Shown in pieces: positions 22,438 through 36,258 of a stretch of DNA of 64,000 nt; the first letter of the stretch is position 1, and every line of letters starts with the position of its first letter. Origin of the DNA: Selaginella tamariscina (taxonomy: Eukaryota; Streptophyta; Lycopodiopsida; Selaginellales; Selaginellaceae); the NCBI GenBank assembly GCA_003024785.1, contig PUQB01000277.1:153300-217299 (forward strand), given 5' to 3'. Under the pieces are notes generated by a model. That model searched no databases. It saw only the letters and a list, made by a program, of their open reading frames with translations, and was not told where the DNA came from. Position numbers and translations under genes: made by a program.

Positions 22438-25400
22438 ATTGGTATCGGAGCAAGTTCTCTGCGGTCAGTAGGACTGCCTTAAGTCATAGGGTGTTTCAAT
22501 GTTTAGATAACTCTAAATTCTTGATACTCTATTGCTTTCGGTTGACATGTCTGTATTCTGCGCAGAGAGTTTGATCCTGTGAGTTGTCAAACTTCGGAGA
22601 ACACTTGCTCAGTGAGTCGGCGTGAGATTCTAGGTATGTCCGAAAGTCTTATGCTAGTTTAAGCTGATGTGTGTGGGTGTACAACCTGTGCAGGGTGTTT
22701 CCAACTTCACATTGGGAATATTCCAAGCATATTCTCCGAGTGTTGAAACTAGGGTTCAATACGATGAGCAAGAGAAAGCAACCAGAGCCTGAGGCAGAGA
22801 GGGCTGTCGCAGAGGCTCAAAATGAGGAGATGGATGAGCTGATCCAGGTCGACCCCCTAGGTTAGACAACGACCTGGTTGGCGAGAAATAATGATGGATG
22901 CCCTAAACGAACTTCGAGGGGATGTTTGGGTTGAACGACCGAATCGATAATGTTGCCGTTCGGATTCCAACGAATACTGCAGTGCCAGATGTTCCGCAAC
23001 CAGACACACGGAAAAAGAAGAAGAAGCATGACTCAGAGTCAGGTTCCTCTGAATCAGATTCTTCGACGGAAGTAGTGGTGGAGGTCCCAGTAAATTCAAA
23101 CCGGTAAAGCCTTCGAATTTCATGGGTTCAAAGGATTACAAGGTTTTGGATGACTGGTTGTATGATATGGAAAGCTATTTCGAGGCTGCTTCCGTGAGAA
23201 AGACAGAAAAGGTTGCATGTGCCAAGCAGTTTCTTAAAGAAGAAGCTAAGACTTGGTGGCGAATTGTTGAAGGTGAACGTGGATACCGAAACAGCTGGAA
23301 GCACATGAAAAAGGAGATCAAAAAGCAGTATATGCCGGATGATCTCGGTTTGCGATTGCGTGCTGACCTGGCACTTTGTCAACAGGGAGTTCGGGGAAGT
23401 CCAATGGACCACGTTTATCGATTCGAAAGTGTACGGCGATTGGTGCCAAATATGAGCGATGATGAAGCTCGAAGTTGCTTCATGGCTAGCTTGAATGAGA
23501 AACGCGAAGAGAAATCTTAAGGTACAAGCCACAAGCTATCGGGAATGTCAAGAGGCAGCTCAAAAGGTTGCTTATGGCATGTCGTTAGAAGACTTGTACA
23601 AAGGGGAGGAAGCAAAACCTAAATCAAGGAGGTTTCCTCCAAAGTCTGGGTTCAGAAGGTTTGATAGGCGACCAGATCAATCGCCATCAATTCGAAGTGC
23701 AAGTCCCTTTGTCGGCAGTTCCAAGTTTTCGGACACATCAAGACCCACCGGATTTCGGAAACCATTGGCGTTACCACCTCCTCAGCAGCCAAAGGATCGG
23801 CTCCAAAGTCTGCTCCCCCGCGTTCCGCAGGCGGGGTGTGAAATGTTATAATTGTAACAAGCCTGGTCATTTTGCTAAAGAGTGTCGGCACCCTCACAAC
23901 AATCAGGACATTTCAAGGCGATGGTAGAAGAGGAAGTTGCTGAACCAGAAACGCTTGAAGATCCGGAAGATGAGTCAGAAGAGGTAATGTTGTGCCAGAC
24001 ACAACCTGCCTTATTCGCTATTCAAGACAAAACTGACCCTTTGCTATATTTGACAGGAAGGATACGAGGGGACCGAGTCCGAATGATGATCGATACTGGA
24101 GCAACATACAACTTCATATCGACTAGTCTAGCTCGTCGATTGAATTTGGATGTAATAAAGATGTGTGAAATAAAGATCAATTTTGGCAAAGGTTCTCAAA
24201 ATACTAATAATATAGCAAGGGCAGTTCCTGTCCAAATCAAAGATTGGAAGGCTAAGCTAGACTTAGTTGTCTTGAATATGACGGGGTTTGACTTTTTTGG
24301 GTATGGAATGGTTCCATAAACATGTAATCGAAATGAGGGGTTCGGAGATAATCGAATCACGCTTGCAGCAGATAAAGAAGACATTAGAAAAACACGCTCA
24401 AATGGAAACGCTAACTGATAAGGATTGGAATCCTATGTTCCTTACCTTAACTCAGTTGCGTAAGCAGTTAGACATCGGGAACGTGTGTTTCTTGCAATGG
24501 TTTTGGATACTGGTGAAGTCAAAATAGGAGATGGTCAAGAATCTGTTCCGAACCTATTTTGGAAGTCTTGAACATGTTTAAGGATGTGTTGCCAGAAGAC
24601 TTGCCGCCGAGTTACCTCCACGTCGAGCTGTGGACCACAGAATAGAGATTTTGCCAGGTTCGTCTCCACCGGCAAGAGCCCCATATCGGTTGAATCCTCA
24701 AGAGTTAGTAGAATTGAAGAGACAGCTGACAGAATTGATTGGTCGAGGACACATTCGACCTAGTCGATCCATATGGTGCACCTATCTTGTTTGTAATGAA
24801 AAAGGATGGTACGATGCGAATGTGTGTGGACTATCGAGCGCTGAACGCGATAACTATCAAAAATAAGTATCCTCTTCCACGAGTGGACGACTTATTTGAT
24901 AGCTATCAAAAGCAAAGTATTTTTCAAGAATAGACTTGAGATCGGGGTACCATCAGATTCGGGTAGCAGAGAATGACATTGAGAAGACCGCTTTTCGAAC
25001 GCGTTATGGATCATTTGAGTTTCTAGTCTTGCCATTCGGGTTGTGCAATGCTCCAGCAACTTTTTGCACAATGATGGATGATGTGTTTAGAGACTATCTA
25101 GACGAGTTCGTAGTGGTGTATATTGATGACATTCTGATTTTCAGTTCGACAATTGAGAACATGTGGAACACTTAGAAAAAGTGTTTCAGAGGTTGAGAGA
25201 GAACCAGTTGTATGCTAAAGAAAGCAAGTGCGCATTTGGTCAAACCAAGATAGATTTCTTGGGACACTTGATCTCAGGTGGGGAGGTTGCCATGGACCCA
25301 AAGAAAATTCAAGCTATTACTGAGTGGATGACTTTAAAAGACGTGCATGAAGTTAGATCATTTCTTGGTCTGACAGGGTATTACCGAAGATTCATAAAGG

Positions 25401-27809
25401 GTTACTCGGAAATAGCGGCCCCATTGACAGATCTTACGAAAAACATTCCATGGCATTGGACTCCAGAGTGCCAACGTGCGTTCGTCAAACTCAAAGAGGC
25501 TATCTCTTCTGAGCCAGTTTTGCAGTTGCCCATCTTTGAAGATCCCTTTGAAGTAGAATGTGACGCTTCCGACTTTGCAATTGGTGGTGTATTGCAACAG
25601 AAAGGACATCCAGTGTCCTTTTTCTCGAAGAAGTTAGATGCCGCGCAAACTCGATGGCCTACTCACGAAAAGGAGATGTATGCTATTGTTGCTTCCTTGG
25701 AGTATTGGCGTCATTATCTTCCAAGTCATGGCACTGTGGTTTGGACAGATAGTGTAACTCTAAGGTATTTTGAAACGCAGCCGAAGCTATCGCCAAAGTA
25801 TGCTAGATGGCAGCAGAAGTTGGCACGATTTCAGCCTGAAATCAGACATAAGGCGGGAAAGGACAATGTGGTAGCTGATGCACTCAGTAGAAAGGGTCAT
25901 CTTCGTATTATGTCAGCACCCGTGTCAACTTTGGTGGATGAATTTGTGACGGCGTATCCTCAGGACAAGTTTGCTAAGGAGCTTTGAGCCTGGTGGCAAA
26001 GAGGAAACAAGTTCATCAGTTACGAAGAGATGGTAATATTCCAGCAGGAATAGAAAGTCGAATGGATGCACTCAAACAGGCGCATTTTGCGGTACGAGAT
26101 GGAGTTCTTTATTATAAAGAAAAGAGACTCTATGTTCCAGAAGGGACATGGAGGGAGAGGCTGTTAAGAGAGCATCACGACGTTCCTTTGGCAGGACATG
26201 GTGGAAGGCATAAGACGTTGGCTTTGTTGAAACAGGGATTCGGCCGGGTATGATAGATGATGTTGCCAAGTATGTCAAGACATGCCCCACATGTCAACAA
26301 GTAAAGAGCCGATCGCAAAAACGAGCTGGGAAGTTGCAGTGTATACCGATTCCAGAGCGGCCATTTCAAAGTGTTACTTTGGACTTTATCATGGGATTGC
26401 CAAAATCTTGTGGTTTAATGCGCTCATGGTGGTAGTCGATCGATTTTCAAAGGTTGCTCATTTCATTCCAACTGTAGAGACAGTGAATGCAATTCAAGAA
26501 GCAAAGTTGTTCTTCCACGAAGTCATAAGAGTGCGCGGCTACCGGAAACGATGATCTCAGATCGGGATCCTCGATTTACGGCAAGTTTTGGGGAACGTTG
26601 TTTAAGCATTTGGTACGATGCTCAAGTTAGTACACCTTACCATCCACAAACGATGGTCAACGGAGAGGGTGAACCGACAAGTCGAGGACTATCTCAGATG
26701 CTATGTTCAAGGTGATCAACTTGATTGGGCTGAACACTTAGATATGGCTGAGATATGTTACAATAACTCGACACACACTGCAATCGGATGTAGCCCGATG
26801 GAAGTGTTAACTGGGAATAAGGGTGGTATTCCTCAGAGTATGGTGTTACCGAAAGACGATAGCAATCGAGTTCCATCTGTAGCAGAGTTCACGGGACAAT
26901 TGTATCGAACATGGGAAGCTGCTCGTCAAGCGATGGCTGCAGCACAGGAAAGGTATCGTCAGCAGTACGATAAACATCGACGGGATGTAGAGTATCAGGT
27001 TGGGGAATTGTTGAGTACCAAAACCTGAAGGTTCCAACGACTCTTTCGAGAAGTTTCTATCGCACTACATAGGTCCATACAAGGTGGTGAAGCAAGTAGG
27101 GAAAGTGGCTTATGGGTTAGATCTTCCTCCAGAGTTGGGAACAATACACAATGTGTTTCATGTCAACTTGCTCGAGCCATTCCACAAGGATGAGAAACAT
27201 CCACATAGATATCATAGTTTACGTCCGCCTCCAGAGTTAGTTGGTGAGGAGAAAGAATTTGAAGTTGAGGCGATATTAAAGGGGCGAAACATTCATGGAC
27301 GCGAAAACGTAAACGTGAATATCTTGTTAAGTGGAAAGGGTACCCGGCATGCGAGTCGACATGGGAACCATTGGAGAATCTGCAGAACGCGATGGAGTAG
27401 TGAATGAGTTTGAGGCGAGGTCTCAAACTAATTAAGAAATAAAGTTATTTCTTATTAACCTAGGGGCCGACAGACAACCTTAACTAGAGGCCTCCAATAT
27501 AAATTCTAGTTAACTTAAAGAAATTAACTACTGTTGTTTGTCGTCGGGTGACAGACTTTGCAGACGTGCAAAAGGTCTCCAAATGACTTCTTGTCGCAGG
27601 TGGTGCCTCCGGCAGCTGAGTTCTCACTCAGTGAACGACGGTTCTGAAGTACTTGGCTTCGCGTAATGCAAGGGGGGTAATAAAACTTGTGAACTTTTTG
27701 CTGACTCCGCATAGAGTGATTATGTTAGTTTTAGTTAATTTTTCCTAACCTATCTAGTCTTGGAGTTAGACGTCAACGAGGACGTTGACATTTTCAAAGG
27801 CGGGGAGTG

Positions 27810-28345
27810 TGTCATAGTTTTTACTATGACTCGACCCTTTACTTTGGGGTTTGACTGTTGTTACTTACCGAGTTGTGTGACGAACCCTAGATGTAGTAGG
27901 AAACAGGCCCGTTTAGTGCACTTGGGTATCTAGTGATGGTCCGGCCGGGTGTCATTAGGTATTTGCAGGAAACTCTAGGCGAAGCTAGAACTTACCTTCT
28001 AGAAACTCTCCCCCGTTTGACGTTCCAGGTTAGGTTCTTTAAATATAGCTTGTCAAAAAAGGGTTAGGGACACCCCTAGGGTTGACCTAACCCTAGGGTT
28101 GCCCTAACCCCACGCCCTAATACCCCCCCTAGGGGTTAGGTTTAGGGTTAGGTTAGGACAACCATTTTCTCTAAGGGCTGGCATTTCGTGCCAGCCCACT
28201 TACTCATTTAGGTAAACAGTTTGACTTCCTAAGGCTTGGGTTCCTAATACGGGTTACTTTACCAGGTTCCGTGGGTTTCCAAGAGAGGGGATTCCAGGGT
28301 TGGCACATGGCAAGCCGCTTTGTGGCACCAGGTAAAACTCTGACA
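27810..28345 (+). repeat. 3' LTR, family 1 copy A
   Basis: 536 bp, same ends as the 5' LTR but shorter; preceded by AAAGGCGGGGAGTG, a polypurine tract. Confidence 0.9.
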
Positions 28346-31300
28346 ATTGGTATCGAAGCAAGTTCTCTACTGTCAGTAGGATTGCCTTAAGCCGTAGGGT
28401 GTTCAATTTTAGATAACTCTAAATTCTTGATATACTCTATTGCTTTCGGTTGACATGTCTGTATTCTGCGTAGAGAGTTTGATCTTGTGAGTTGTCAAAC
28501 TTCGGAGAACACTTTGCTCAGTGAGTCGACGTGAGATTCTAGGTATGACTGAAAGTCTTTATGCTGGTTTAAGCTGATGTGTGTGGGTGTACAACTGTGC
28601 AGGGTGTTTCCAACTTCATATTAGGAATATTCCAAGCATATTCTCTGAGTGTTGAAACTAGGGTTCAATACGATGAGCAAGAAAAGCAACCAGAGCCTGA
28701 GGCAAAGAGGGCTGTCGCAGAGGCTCAAAATGAGGAGATGGATGAGGCTGATCCAGGTCGACCCCTAGAGTGAGACAATGACCTAGTTGGCGAGAAATAA
28801 TGATGGATGCCCTAAACGAACTTCGAGGGATGTTTTGGGGTTGAACGACCGAATCGATAATGTTGTCATTCGGATTTCAGACAACTGGTTCTCTCTCAAC
28901 CTCTGAAACACTTTTTCTAAATGTTCCACATGTTCCTCAATTGTCGAACTGAAAATTAGAATGTCATCAATATACACCACTACGAACTCGTCTAGATAGT
29001 CTCTAAAACAATTATCCATCATTGTGCAAAAAGTTGCTGGAGCATTGCACAACCCGAATTGTAAGACTAGAAACTCAAATGATCCATAACGTGTTTGAAA
29101 AGCGGTCTTCTCAATGTCATTCTCTGCTACCCGAATATGATGGTGCCCCGATCTCCTATTTTGACTTCACCATTATCCAAAACGTTCCCGATGCCTAACT
29201 ACCTTACACAATTGAGTTAAGGTAAGGAACATAGGATTCCAATCCTTATCAGTTAGCGTTTCCATTTTGAGTGTGGTCTTTCTAATGTCCTCTTTATCTG
29301 TTGCAAGCGTGATTCGATTATCTCCAGAACCCCTCATTTCGATTACATGTTTATGGAACCATTCCATACTCAAAACAAAGTCATATTCAAGACAACTAAG
29401 TCTAGCTTAGCCTTTCAATCTTTAATTTGGACAAGAACTGCCCTTGCTATATTATTAGTATTTTGAGAACCTTTGCCAAAATTGATTTTTATTTTACACA
29501 TCTTTATTACATCCAAATTCAACCGGCGAGCTAGACTAGTCGATATGAAGTTGTGTGTTTGCTCCAGTATCGATCATCATTCGGACTCAGTCCCCTCGTA
29601 TCCTTCCTATCAAATATAGCAAAGGGTCAGTTTTGTCTTGAATAATGAATAAGGCAGGTTGTGTCTGGCACAACATTACCTTTTCTGACTCATCTTCCGG
29701 CCGGATCTTCAAGCGTTTCTGGTTCAACAACTTCATCTTCTACTATCGCCTTGAAATGACCCGATTGTTGTGAGGGTGCCCGACATTCTCTAGCAAAATG
29801 ACTAGGCTTGTTACAAATGTGACATGTATGAACCCCACCTACAGATTGCGAGGGAGCAGACTTTGGAGCCGAGCCCTTGGCCTACTAAGGAGGTGGTAAC
29901 ACTAATGGCTTCCGAGATTCGATGGGTCTCGATGTATCAAAAAATTTGGAATTGCTGACGAAGGGACTTGCACTTCGATTTGATGGTGACTGATTCAGTC
30001 GTCTATCAAATCTTCTGAACCAGACTTTGGAGTAAAACTCCTCGGTTTAGGTTTTGCTTCCTCCCCTTTGTACAAGTCTTCTAACGACATGCCATAAGCA
30101 ACCTTTTGAGCTGCGCTCTTGACATTCCCGATAACTTGTTGGCTTGTACCTTAAGATTTCCCTTTGCGTCTTTTCATTCAAAGCTAGCCATGAAGCAACT
30201 TCGAGCTTCATCATCGCTCATATTTGGCACCAATCGCCGTAAACTTTCGAATCAATAAACGTGGTCCATTGGACTTCCCCGAACTCCCTGTTGACAAAAG
30301 TGCCAGGTCAACACGCAATCACAAAACCGAGATCATCTGGCATATACTGCTTTTTGATCTCTTTTTTCATGTGTTCCCAACTGTTTCAGTATCCACGTTC
30401 ACCTTCAACAATTCGCCACCAAGTCTTAGCTTCTTCTTAAGAAATTGCTTGGCACATGCAACCTTTTCTGTTTTTCTTACGGAAGCAGCCTCGAAATAGC
30501 TTTCCATATCATACAACCAGTCATCCAAAACCTTGTAATCCTTTGAACTCATGAAATTCGAAGGCTTTACCGGTTTGAATTTACTGGGACCTCTACCACG
30601 TACTTCCATCGAAGAATTTGATTCAGAAGAACCTGACTCTGAGTCATGCTTCTTCTTCTTTTTTATGTGTCTAGTTGGAAAAATATGGCTTTGCAGTATT
30701 CATCGGAATCCGAACGGCAACATTATCAATTCGGTCGTTCAACCCCAAAACATCCCCTCGGAGTTTGTTTAGGGCATTTATCATTATTTCTCGCCAACCA
30801 GGTCATTGTTTAACTCTAGAGGGTTGACCTGGATTAGCCTCATCCATCTCCTCATTTTGAGCCTCTGCGACAGCCCTCTCTGCCTCAGGCTCTAGTTGCT
30901 TTCTGTTGCTCATTGTATTGAACCCTAGTTTCAACACTCGGAGAATATGCTTAGAATATTCCCAATGTGAAGTTGGAAACACCCTACACAGGTTGTACAC
31001 CCACACACATCAGCTTAAACCAGTATAAGACTTTCAGACATACCTAGAATCTCATGCCGACTCATTGAGTAAGTGTTCTCTGAAGTTTGACAACTCATAG
31101 AATCAAACTCTCTGTGCAGAATACAGACATGTCAACTGAAAGCAATAGAGTATATCAAGAATTTAGAATTCTCTAAACATTGAAACACCCTATGACTTAA
31201 AGTAGTCCTACTGACCGCAAAGAACTTGCTCTGATACCAATTGTCAGGGTTTTTACCTGGTGCCACAAAGGTGGCTTGCTAGGTGCCAACCCTGGAATCC

Positions 31301-32014
31301 CCTCTCTAAAACCCCCACAGAATCTGGTAAAACAACCCGTATTAAGAACCAAGCCCTAAGAACTCAAACCCCTAGCAGGTTTTCGGACCAAGGAATCTGA
31401 CTAACTCTTTGGAAGTGACGTGCCCTATCTCAAAGGCAAGATCTTGCCACTGATAAGGGTAGTCTAACCCTAGGGTGGGTTGTACCCCTGTCGTGTGGAA
31501 GTTTGGGTGGCACAACGGAGGGTTGCGCCTTGACGACACAAGCTTAGCTTGCACCGGTAGGAGGTTAATGAGCTCTCTTTTGAACCCAGGAAGCCTCACT
31601 ACATATACTCTACCTTATTTATGTGACGGACCTCCCCCCTATTTACCTAAGTAAGTAAGTGGGCTGGCACAGAAATGCCAGCCTTAGAGAAAATGGTTGT
31701 CCTAACCTAATCCTAAACCTAACCCTAGGGGGGGGGGGGGTTTAGGACGTGGGTTAGGGAAACCCTAGGGTTAGGTCAACCCTAGGGTGTTCCTAACCCT
31801 TATTTTGACAAGCTATAATTTGCGAAGAACCCTAACCTGGAACGTCAAAACGGGGGAGAGTTTCTAGAAGGTAAGTTCTAGCTTCGCCTAGAGTTTCTTG
31901 CAAATACCTAACGACACCCAGCCGAACCATCACTAAATACCCAAGTGCACTATGCCATCTAGGGTTCGTCACATAATCCATTAGGTAACAATAGTCATAG
32001 TAAAAACTATGACA
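28346..32014. mobile_element. Family 1 partial copies, head-to-head (fossil)
   Basis: Directly after the LTR ending at 28345 a second primer site and gag leader run forward to about 28,880. The sequence then switches to the minus strand: part of reverse transcriptase, protease, gag and leader, ending in an inverted LTR at 31242-32014. The two LTRs (27810-28345 forward and 31242-32014 reverse) therefore face each other with both leaders inside. It is broken, with many interruptions, and more diverged from copies A and C than those are from each other. The form fits an auto-integration product or recombination of two insertions (inference). Confidence 0.85.
31242..32014 (-). repeat. Inverted family 1 LTR
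   Basis: Same family as the LTR at 21465, read on the minus strand. It bounds the head-to-head structure and abuts the truncated family 2 LTR. Confidence 0.88.
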
Positions 32015-32153
32015 CTAGATTAGGCTCATGACCAGATTAGCTCTTGGAGTTATGAGCATAAAAGCTCTGACTTAATTGTTGTATAATCAGTTACTATCAA
32101 CACCAGTCTTTGTACGATTAATCTTATTTTATTCTTGTCTTGCTCCTTACTTC

Positions 32154-32169
32154 CACCGGAAAATGTAAA
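32154..32169. repeat. CMC-like element TIR, left
   Basis: CACCGGAAAATGTAAA, inverted at 35347-35362; preceded by TTC. Confidence 0.85.
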
Positions 32170-33299
32170 ATAAACAAACTAAAAAAACTATGCCTAATTT
32201 TATAATATTAGGGTAAAAATTTTTTGACTAATATACTAGGGGAAGTACTAAGGGTCCAAGAACAAGGGTTGGTTTTTGGGTTTGTAACATGTATAAAATT
32301 ATGTTATAATTCATTAAAATATAGTGAAAAAATATTTTATTTACTTTCTTATTTAGATTATGTTTTTATTTCACCATGGCATATGTAGTTTGATAATAAG
32401 TATATACTCTGTAACTAAATTAAGGATAGTTTTCTACTTTGTCTATACGCACACATACATCCTCCATGCAAACTCGATAATTATGGCTTAACAAAAGATA
32501 TTTCATTTTGAATTACATAATGTAACTTATGTGATGTGTGTGTGTGAGAGAGAGACAAAAGAGAAGAGTGCATTATAAATTCTGCGATCTATTAAAATGG
32601 TGTGCCTATGAATGTTTAATTCCATGTATGTGCGTGTGTGTGTCTGTGGATGTGTATATGATGTGCCCATGTTGGTTTTTTGTCTCTGAGTTTTATAATG
32701 TGGTTTAATGGTTTAATATTTTAATTGAAAATTTGTGACTATGTGCATATACACTAGCATGTGTTGAAGGTAAACACGTGTGCATATATATACAAGCATG
32801 TGTGCATGCATAAATTCATCTCTCTTTGTCCCTCTCTACACACATATATAAATAATGTCTTAAGATGTATAGACTCACGTATTTAAATTATAATAGATAT
32901 AATAGATATTTATGAAACTCTTAGTATATATATACATTATACAGTTATTGTTCTTCGCTACTTATTTATAGAATATTATATAAAATATTACATGTAATAC
33001 ACGTAAGCTAACCTAAACAGGGGATCCTAGAATATGCTTTAGGGTTCTTTCTGTGAAGCGGCGGAGCGTGCTCCGCAGATTCGGCGGCATGGGTTTAGCT
33101 CTCCAAGATATGGCGCTGTGCAATATCAATGGTGGCCACTCAATCTGGTGAGTGGATTCATGGTTATACACTACCCCAAGAATATGCACCGATCATCATC
33201 CCAACGAATACTACACTCGTAATGAAGCTCTCTTGTTTAGCAGATAGTTTCCACACCATCTGGACATCAGGACCAACAAATGGTCGGACGGTGATGCTT

Positions 33300-34995
33300 C
33301 ACTACAGGACCTCTCTCTCCTCCTGCAAAGGCCGTTATGTACAATACACATGGAAATCCAGACGAAGTCCTCAAGTAAGTGTGTATTGTAGATATACAAG
33401 TTACAGATTCAATTAATTATATGAAAATGTGGTGTAGATGTATATTATATAAACATAAACCACAGGGTCATCAACATATGTATATTGTGTATATAGATAC
33501 ACACATAAATTCGTATCTGTATGTATATATGTTTCTTTTATACAAATGGATGTTTATATAAAAAGAATAGTGGAGCTTCCTGGTCGTCCCCTTGAGAAAG
33601 GGGAAGTATGCGTCAAGATGCTGGCAACCCATCAGACATCAACAGAATAGAAGGTTGAACGTGTGTGTACCCGTAACATAGCCACTTCAGTATCAACAGT
33701 GTTCTCAATAGTGTATGTAAGTTATAATGTTGTACGCTGTACACTTTACTATGGTTTAGCATCTGATTATTATCTTGTATGTACATGTACATACATTTTA
33801 TGTGTTAGAATTGGACTGGATTTTGAGAGAGAGAGATTTATTTGCGTTTATATATATTGATTGTAAGTTTATATATATATAGATGTGGCAGACACATGTA
33901 GATATACATACATTATCAATGGTTTATTAATTTTACATGTTTTATATAAGTTTAATTTTTTGTCTTTTTCTTGTTTTCAGGGGTATATCCGATGCGACCT
34001 ACACCTCCTGCAGTTGCCGGTGGTGAAGGTGTTGGACAGGTAGTTTCTGTTGGATCGGATGTTAAACATTTGTCAGTAGGAGATTGGGTCATTCCAACAT
34101 ATTCCGGAATCGGTTAGTATAATAAGTATAATTTATATATAAATACTTTATCTTAATCCAGTTAAATAAATACATAGATAACTGAAGTTACTGAACATTA
34201 TAAAACTTAGCTTTTAAGTATCTGTGCAGGAACGTGGAGCACACGTGCTAAAAGAGGAGAGTGTATGGTGTAAAGTTCATGATAATGTGCCCATGGAATA
34301 CCTGGCTACCATCTCTGTCAACCCCTGCACCGCACTCAGAATGCTCGAAGATTTTGCTTCGTTAGAAGCTGGTAATTAATTAAATATTAACTTACTAAAA
34401 CTTCTATTAATTGTTATTTTTGAAGTTTTACGTTTAAAACTAATATATGTATTTATATGTGTGTGTGTGCGCGCGTTTGTTGCAGGGGATGTGGTTGTTC
34501 AGAACGGGTCTACGAGTATGGTTGGACAATGTGTCATACAAATTGCACACGCAAAAGGTCTCCAGACCATCAATATTGTGCGTGAGAGGTACATAACGTA
34601 TATTTTGTGTACCGACGTACACATAGTCGTATACACGTACATATAGATAGCTGTAACCTATGTACGTACGTACATAGTAGATACACACGTCTTGTAAGTG
34701 ACAGGCATTACACGCTGATACATATGAATGCATATTGTGTGGTTTCTTATATAATTCGTGATTTCAGGCCAGGAATTGAAGACGCTAAGAAAAAGCTAAT
34801 GGATTTAGGTGCAACGCAAGTCGTGCTTGACAGTCAATTTGATTCACGTATAGGCATGTGCTTACTGCAATAATATTATAATAGCATATCTCACAGTATA
34901 ACTGGTGAATCTTGTTTACATTAGTTTCTTGCAGAGGCCTCGTTGATGCAGAACCTCACGCACCTCACGCATGAAGAAACGCTTCCGAAAGATGG
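33300..34995 (+). pseudogene. Captured MECR (trans-2-enoyl-CoA reductase) 5' half
   Basis: Exons: to 33374 (PAKAVMYNTHGNPDEVL), about 33570-33655 (VELPGRPLEKGEVCVKM, then NPSDINRIEG in a shifted frame), 33981-34112 (VYPMRPTPPAVAGGEGVGQV), 34230-34371 (GTWST, then EESVWCKVHDNVPMEYLATI), 34486-34588 ([20 protein letters not shown]), 34768-34847 (PGIEDAKKKLMDLGATQVV) and a weak one from 34935. The order and motifs are those of mitochondrial enoyl-ACP/CoA reductase, an MDR-family enzyme of mitochondrial fatty-acid synthesis. The NPSDINRIEG and NGATSxVGQ nucleotide-binding blocks are present. Most introns keep GT-AG ends in correct phase. Short losses shift the frame in exons 2 and 4, and the C-terminal half is absent. 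It lies wholly inside the CMC-like element, so it is a captured copy and probably not the working gene. Confidence 0.85.
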
Positions 34996-35346
34996 ATTGG
35001 TGTGTGTGTGAGAGAGAGAGGGGATTCATAGAGAGATCACCAGAAATCAATAGTGTTTATTATTTTTAATTTAATTAATGAAAGTTAAAGAGTTTTATTA
35101 AGTACAATTAAAATTAATAAATCAATTTAAAATTAAATAAAATAAATTATATAGAAAACAAACAGAAATTATTACTGTATAAACAAGGGTAAAAACAAGG
35201 GTAAAAATAAATAATATTACAAGATATATTAACTATGTAAAAAAACAAACCAATGTTCGACCCCTAGTATGTTAACTACTTTTTACAAAAACAAAGGCTT
35301 GTTTTTTAGAGATGTTTTTAACCTTAAAAATGACAAAAACTAGGGG

Positions 35347-35362
35347 TTTACATTTTCCGGTG
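35347..35362. repeat. CMC-like element TIR, right
   Basis: Inverse of CACCGGAAAATGTAAA, followed by TTC at 35363-35365. Confidence 0.85.
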
Positions 35363-36258
35363 TTCCTGTTCTCTCCTTATCTTGCTCCTAGTTTCTGTCC
35401 TGCTCATGTCTTGCTCATGGTTCCTGTTTTGTTCCTAGTCCTGCTCCTGTTTTATTCCTAGTCCTTGTCCTGCTGCTGAGTCAAGTCTCCTTGCTCTTGG
35501 ATCGTGGCTTGATAGTTTGATAGTAACTCCTTTCATAGCTCTCCAATTTGTAGTTACTTTTTTTCTTGGTTCTTCTTCTTCGTTTTCCTCTTTTTTTTTC
35601 TTTCATATATCATAGCCGATTTTGAGCAATTTCAACGTGAGCACCAAAGTTTGCTTCATGAGCTGGCCACTTTGTACCAAGTGGTCACAGATCTACAAGG
35701 TTCCACCAACGCGGCGCATGTAGCTGCTGATGCATCCTCCAAGCTATTGCACAGGTTCTCTCTCAAGCATCCGTGGTTTCCTCTCCATCAAACTCTTCTT
35801 CAGAGCCGAAGATCAGCATGCTAAAAAAGTTCAATGACAATCATGCCGATTTTCAAAGTTTCCTGAATCAGATCAGGCTTTTGATCCGCATGCAACCACG
35901 CCGCTACTCGATTGATGCACAAAAGGTTAGCCTTTTCACATCCCTACTAGTTGGATCTCCACGGGCTTCGGTTGCCCCTTTGCTGGACTGTGACGACCCA
36001 TTGATGGAAGACTTTGAAGATTCATGGCTGCCTTTAAAGCATGCTTGGAGATCCCGATAAGTACTGTTCCACATGCACGAAGTTACGCAAGCTCACACAA
36101 GGATCCCAACCAGCTTCCCTTTATGCATCCGAATTTCAGCAACTTTGCACGAACATTCCATGGGACAAGACTGCGTTGATCGAACATTTCCATTTTGGGT
36201 TGAGGGATGACGTGAAGGACCTTCTCCTTATGTTATCGGATGCCTAAATATTAGCAGA

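Larger units (their letters stand above)
21465..28345 (+). mobile_element. Ty3/gypsy chromovirus, family 1 copy A (fossil)
   Basis: An LTR retrotransposon fossil. The 5' LTR is 21465-22437 and the 3' LTR is 27810-28345 (shorter), both starting TGTCATAG and ending TGACA. A primer site matching initiator-Met tRNA (TGGTATCGGAGC) lies at about 22440, and a purine tract precedes the 3' LTR. Internal parts in order are gag with a CCHC zinc knuckle (about 22,760-23,990), protease (DTGA motif, near 24,090), reverse transcriptase (YIDD box near 25,115) with RNase H (to about 25,890), integrase with an HHCC finger and core (about 25,990-27,030), and a chromodomain tail (about 27,250-27,410). It is broken in several places (around ten interruptions). 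It is very similar to copy C at 44.9-55.9 kb, which suggests a fairly young age. Confidence 0.93.
32154..35362. mobile_element. CACTA/CMC-like TIR element carrying a MECR gene piece
   Basis: A 3,209-bp segment with 16-bp perfect terminal inverted repeats CACCGGAAAATGTAAA, flanked by TTC on both sides (32151-32153 and 35363-35365). It interrupts a family 2 LTR whose two halves rejoin when it is removed. The CAC start and 3-bp target duplication fit the CACTA (CMC) superfamily, though CACCG is not the canonical CACTA. No transposase is present, so it is non-autonomous. Its cargo is the 5' half of a mitochondrial enoyl reductase gene with introns. This is the structure known as Pack-CACTA or transduplication. 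Confidence 0.82.

Noticed and set aside
33129-33416. 95-residue frame starting in the MECR region
   Set aside because: It is in a different frame from the MECR exon ending at 33,374 and runs through its intron.
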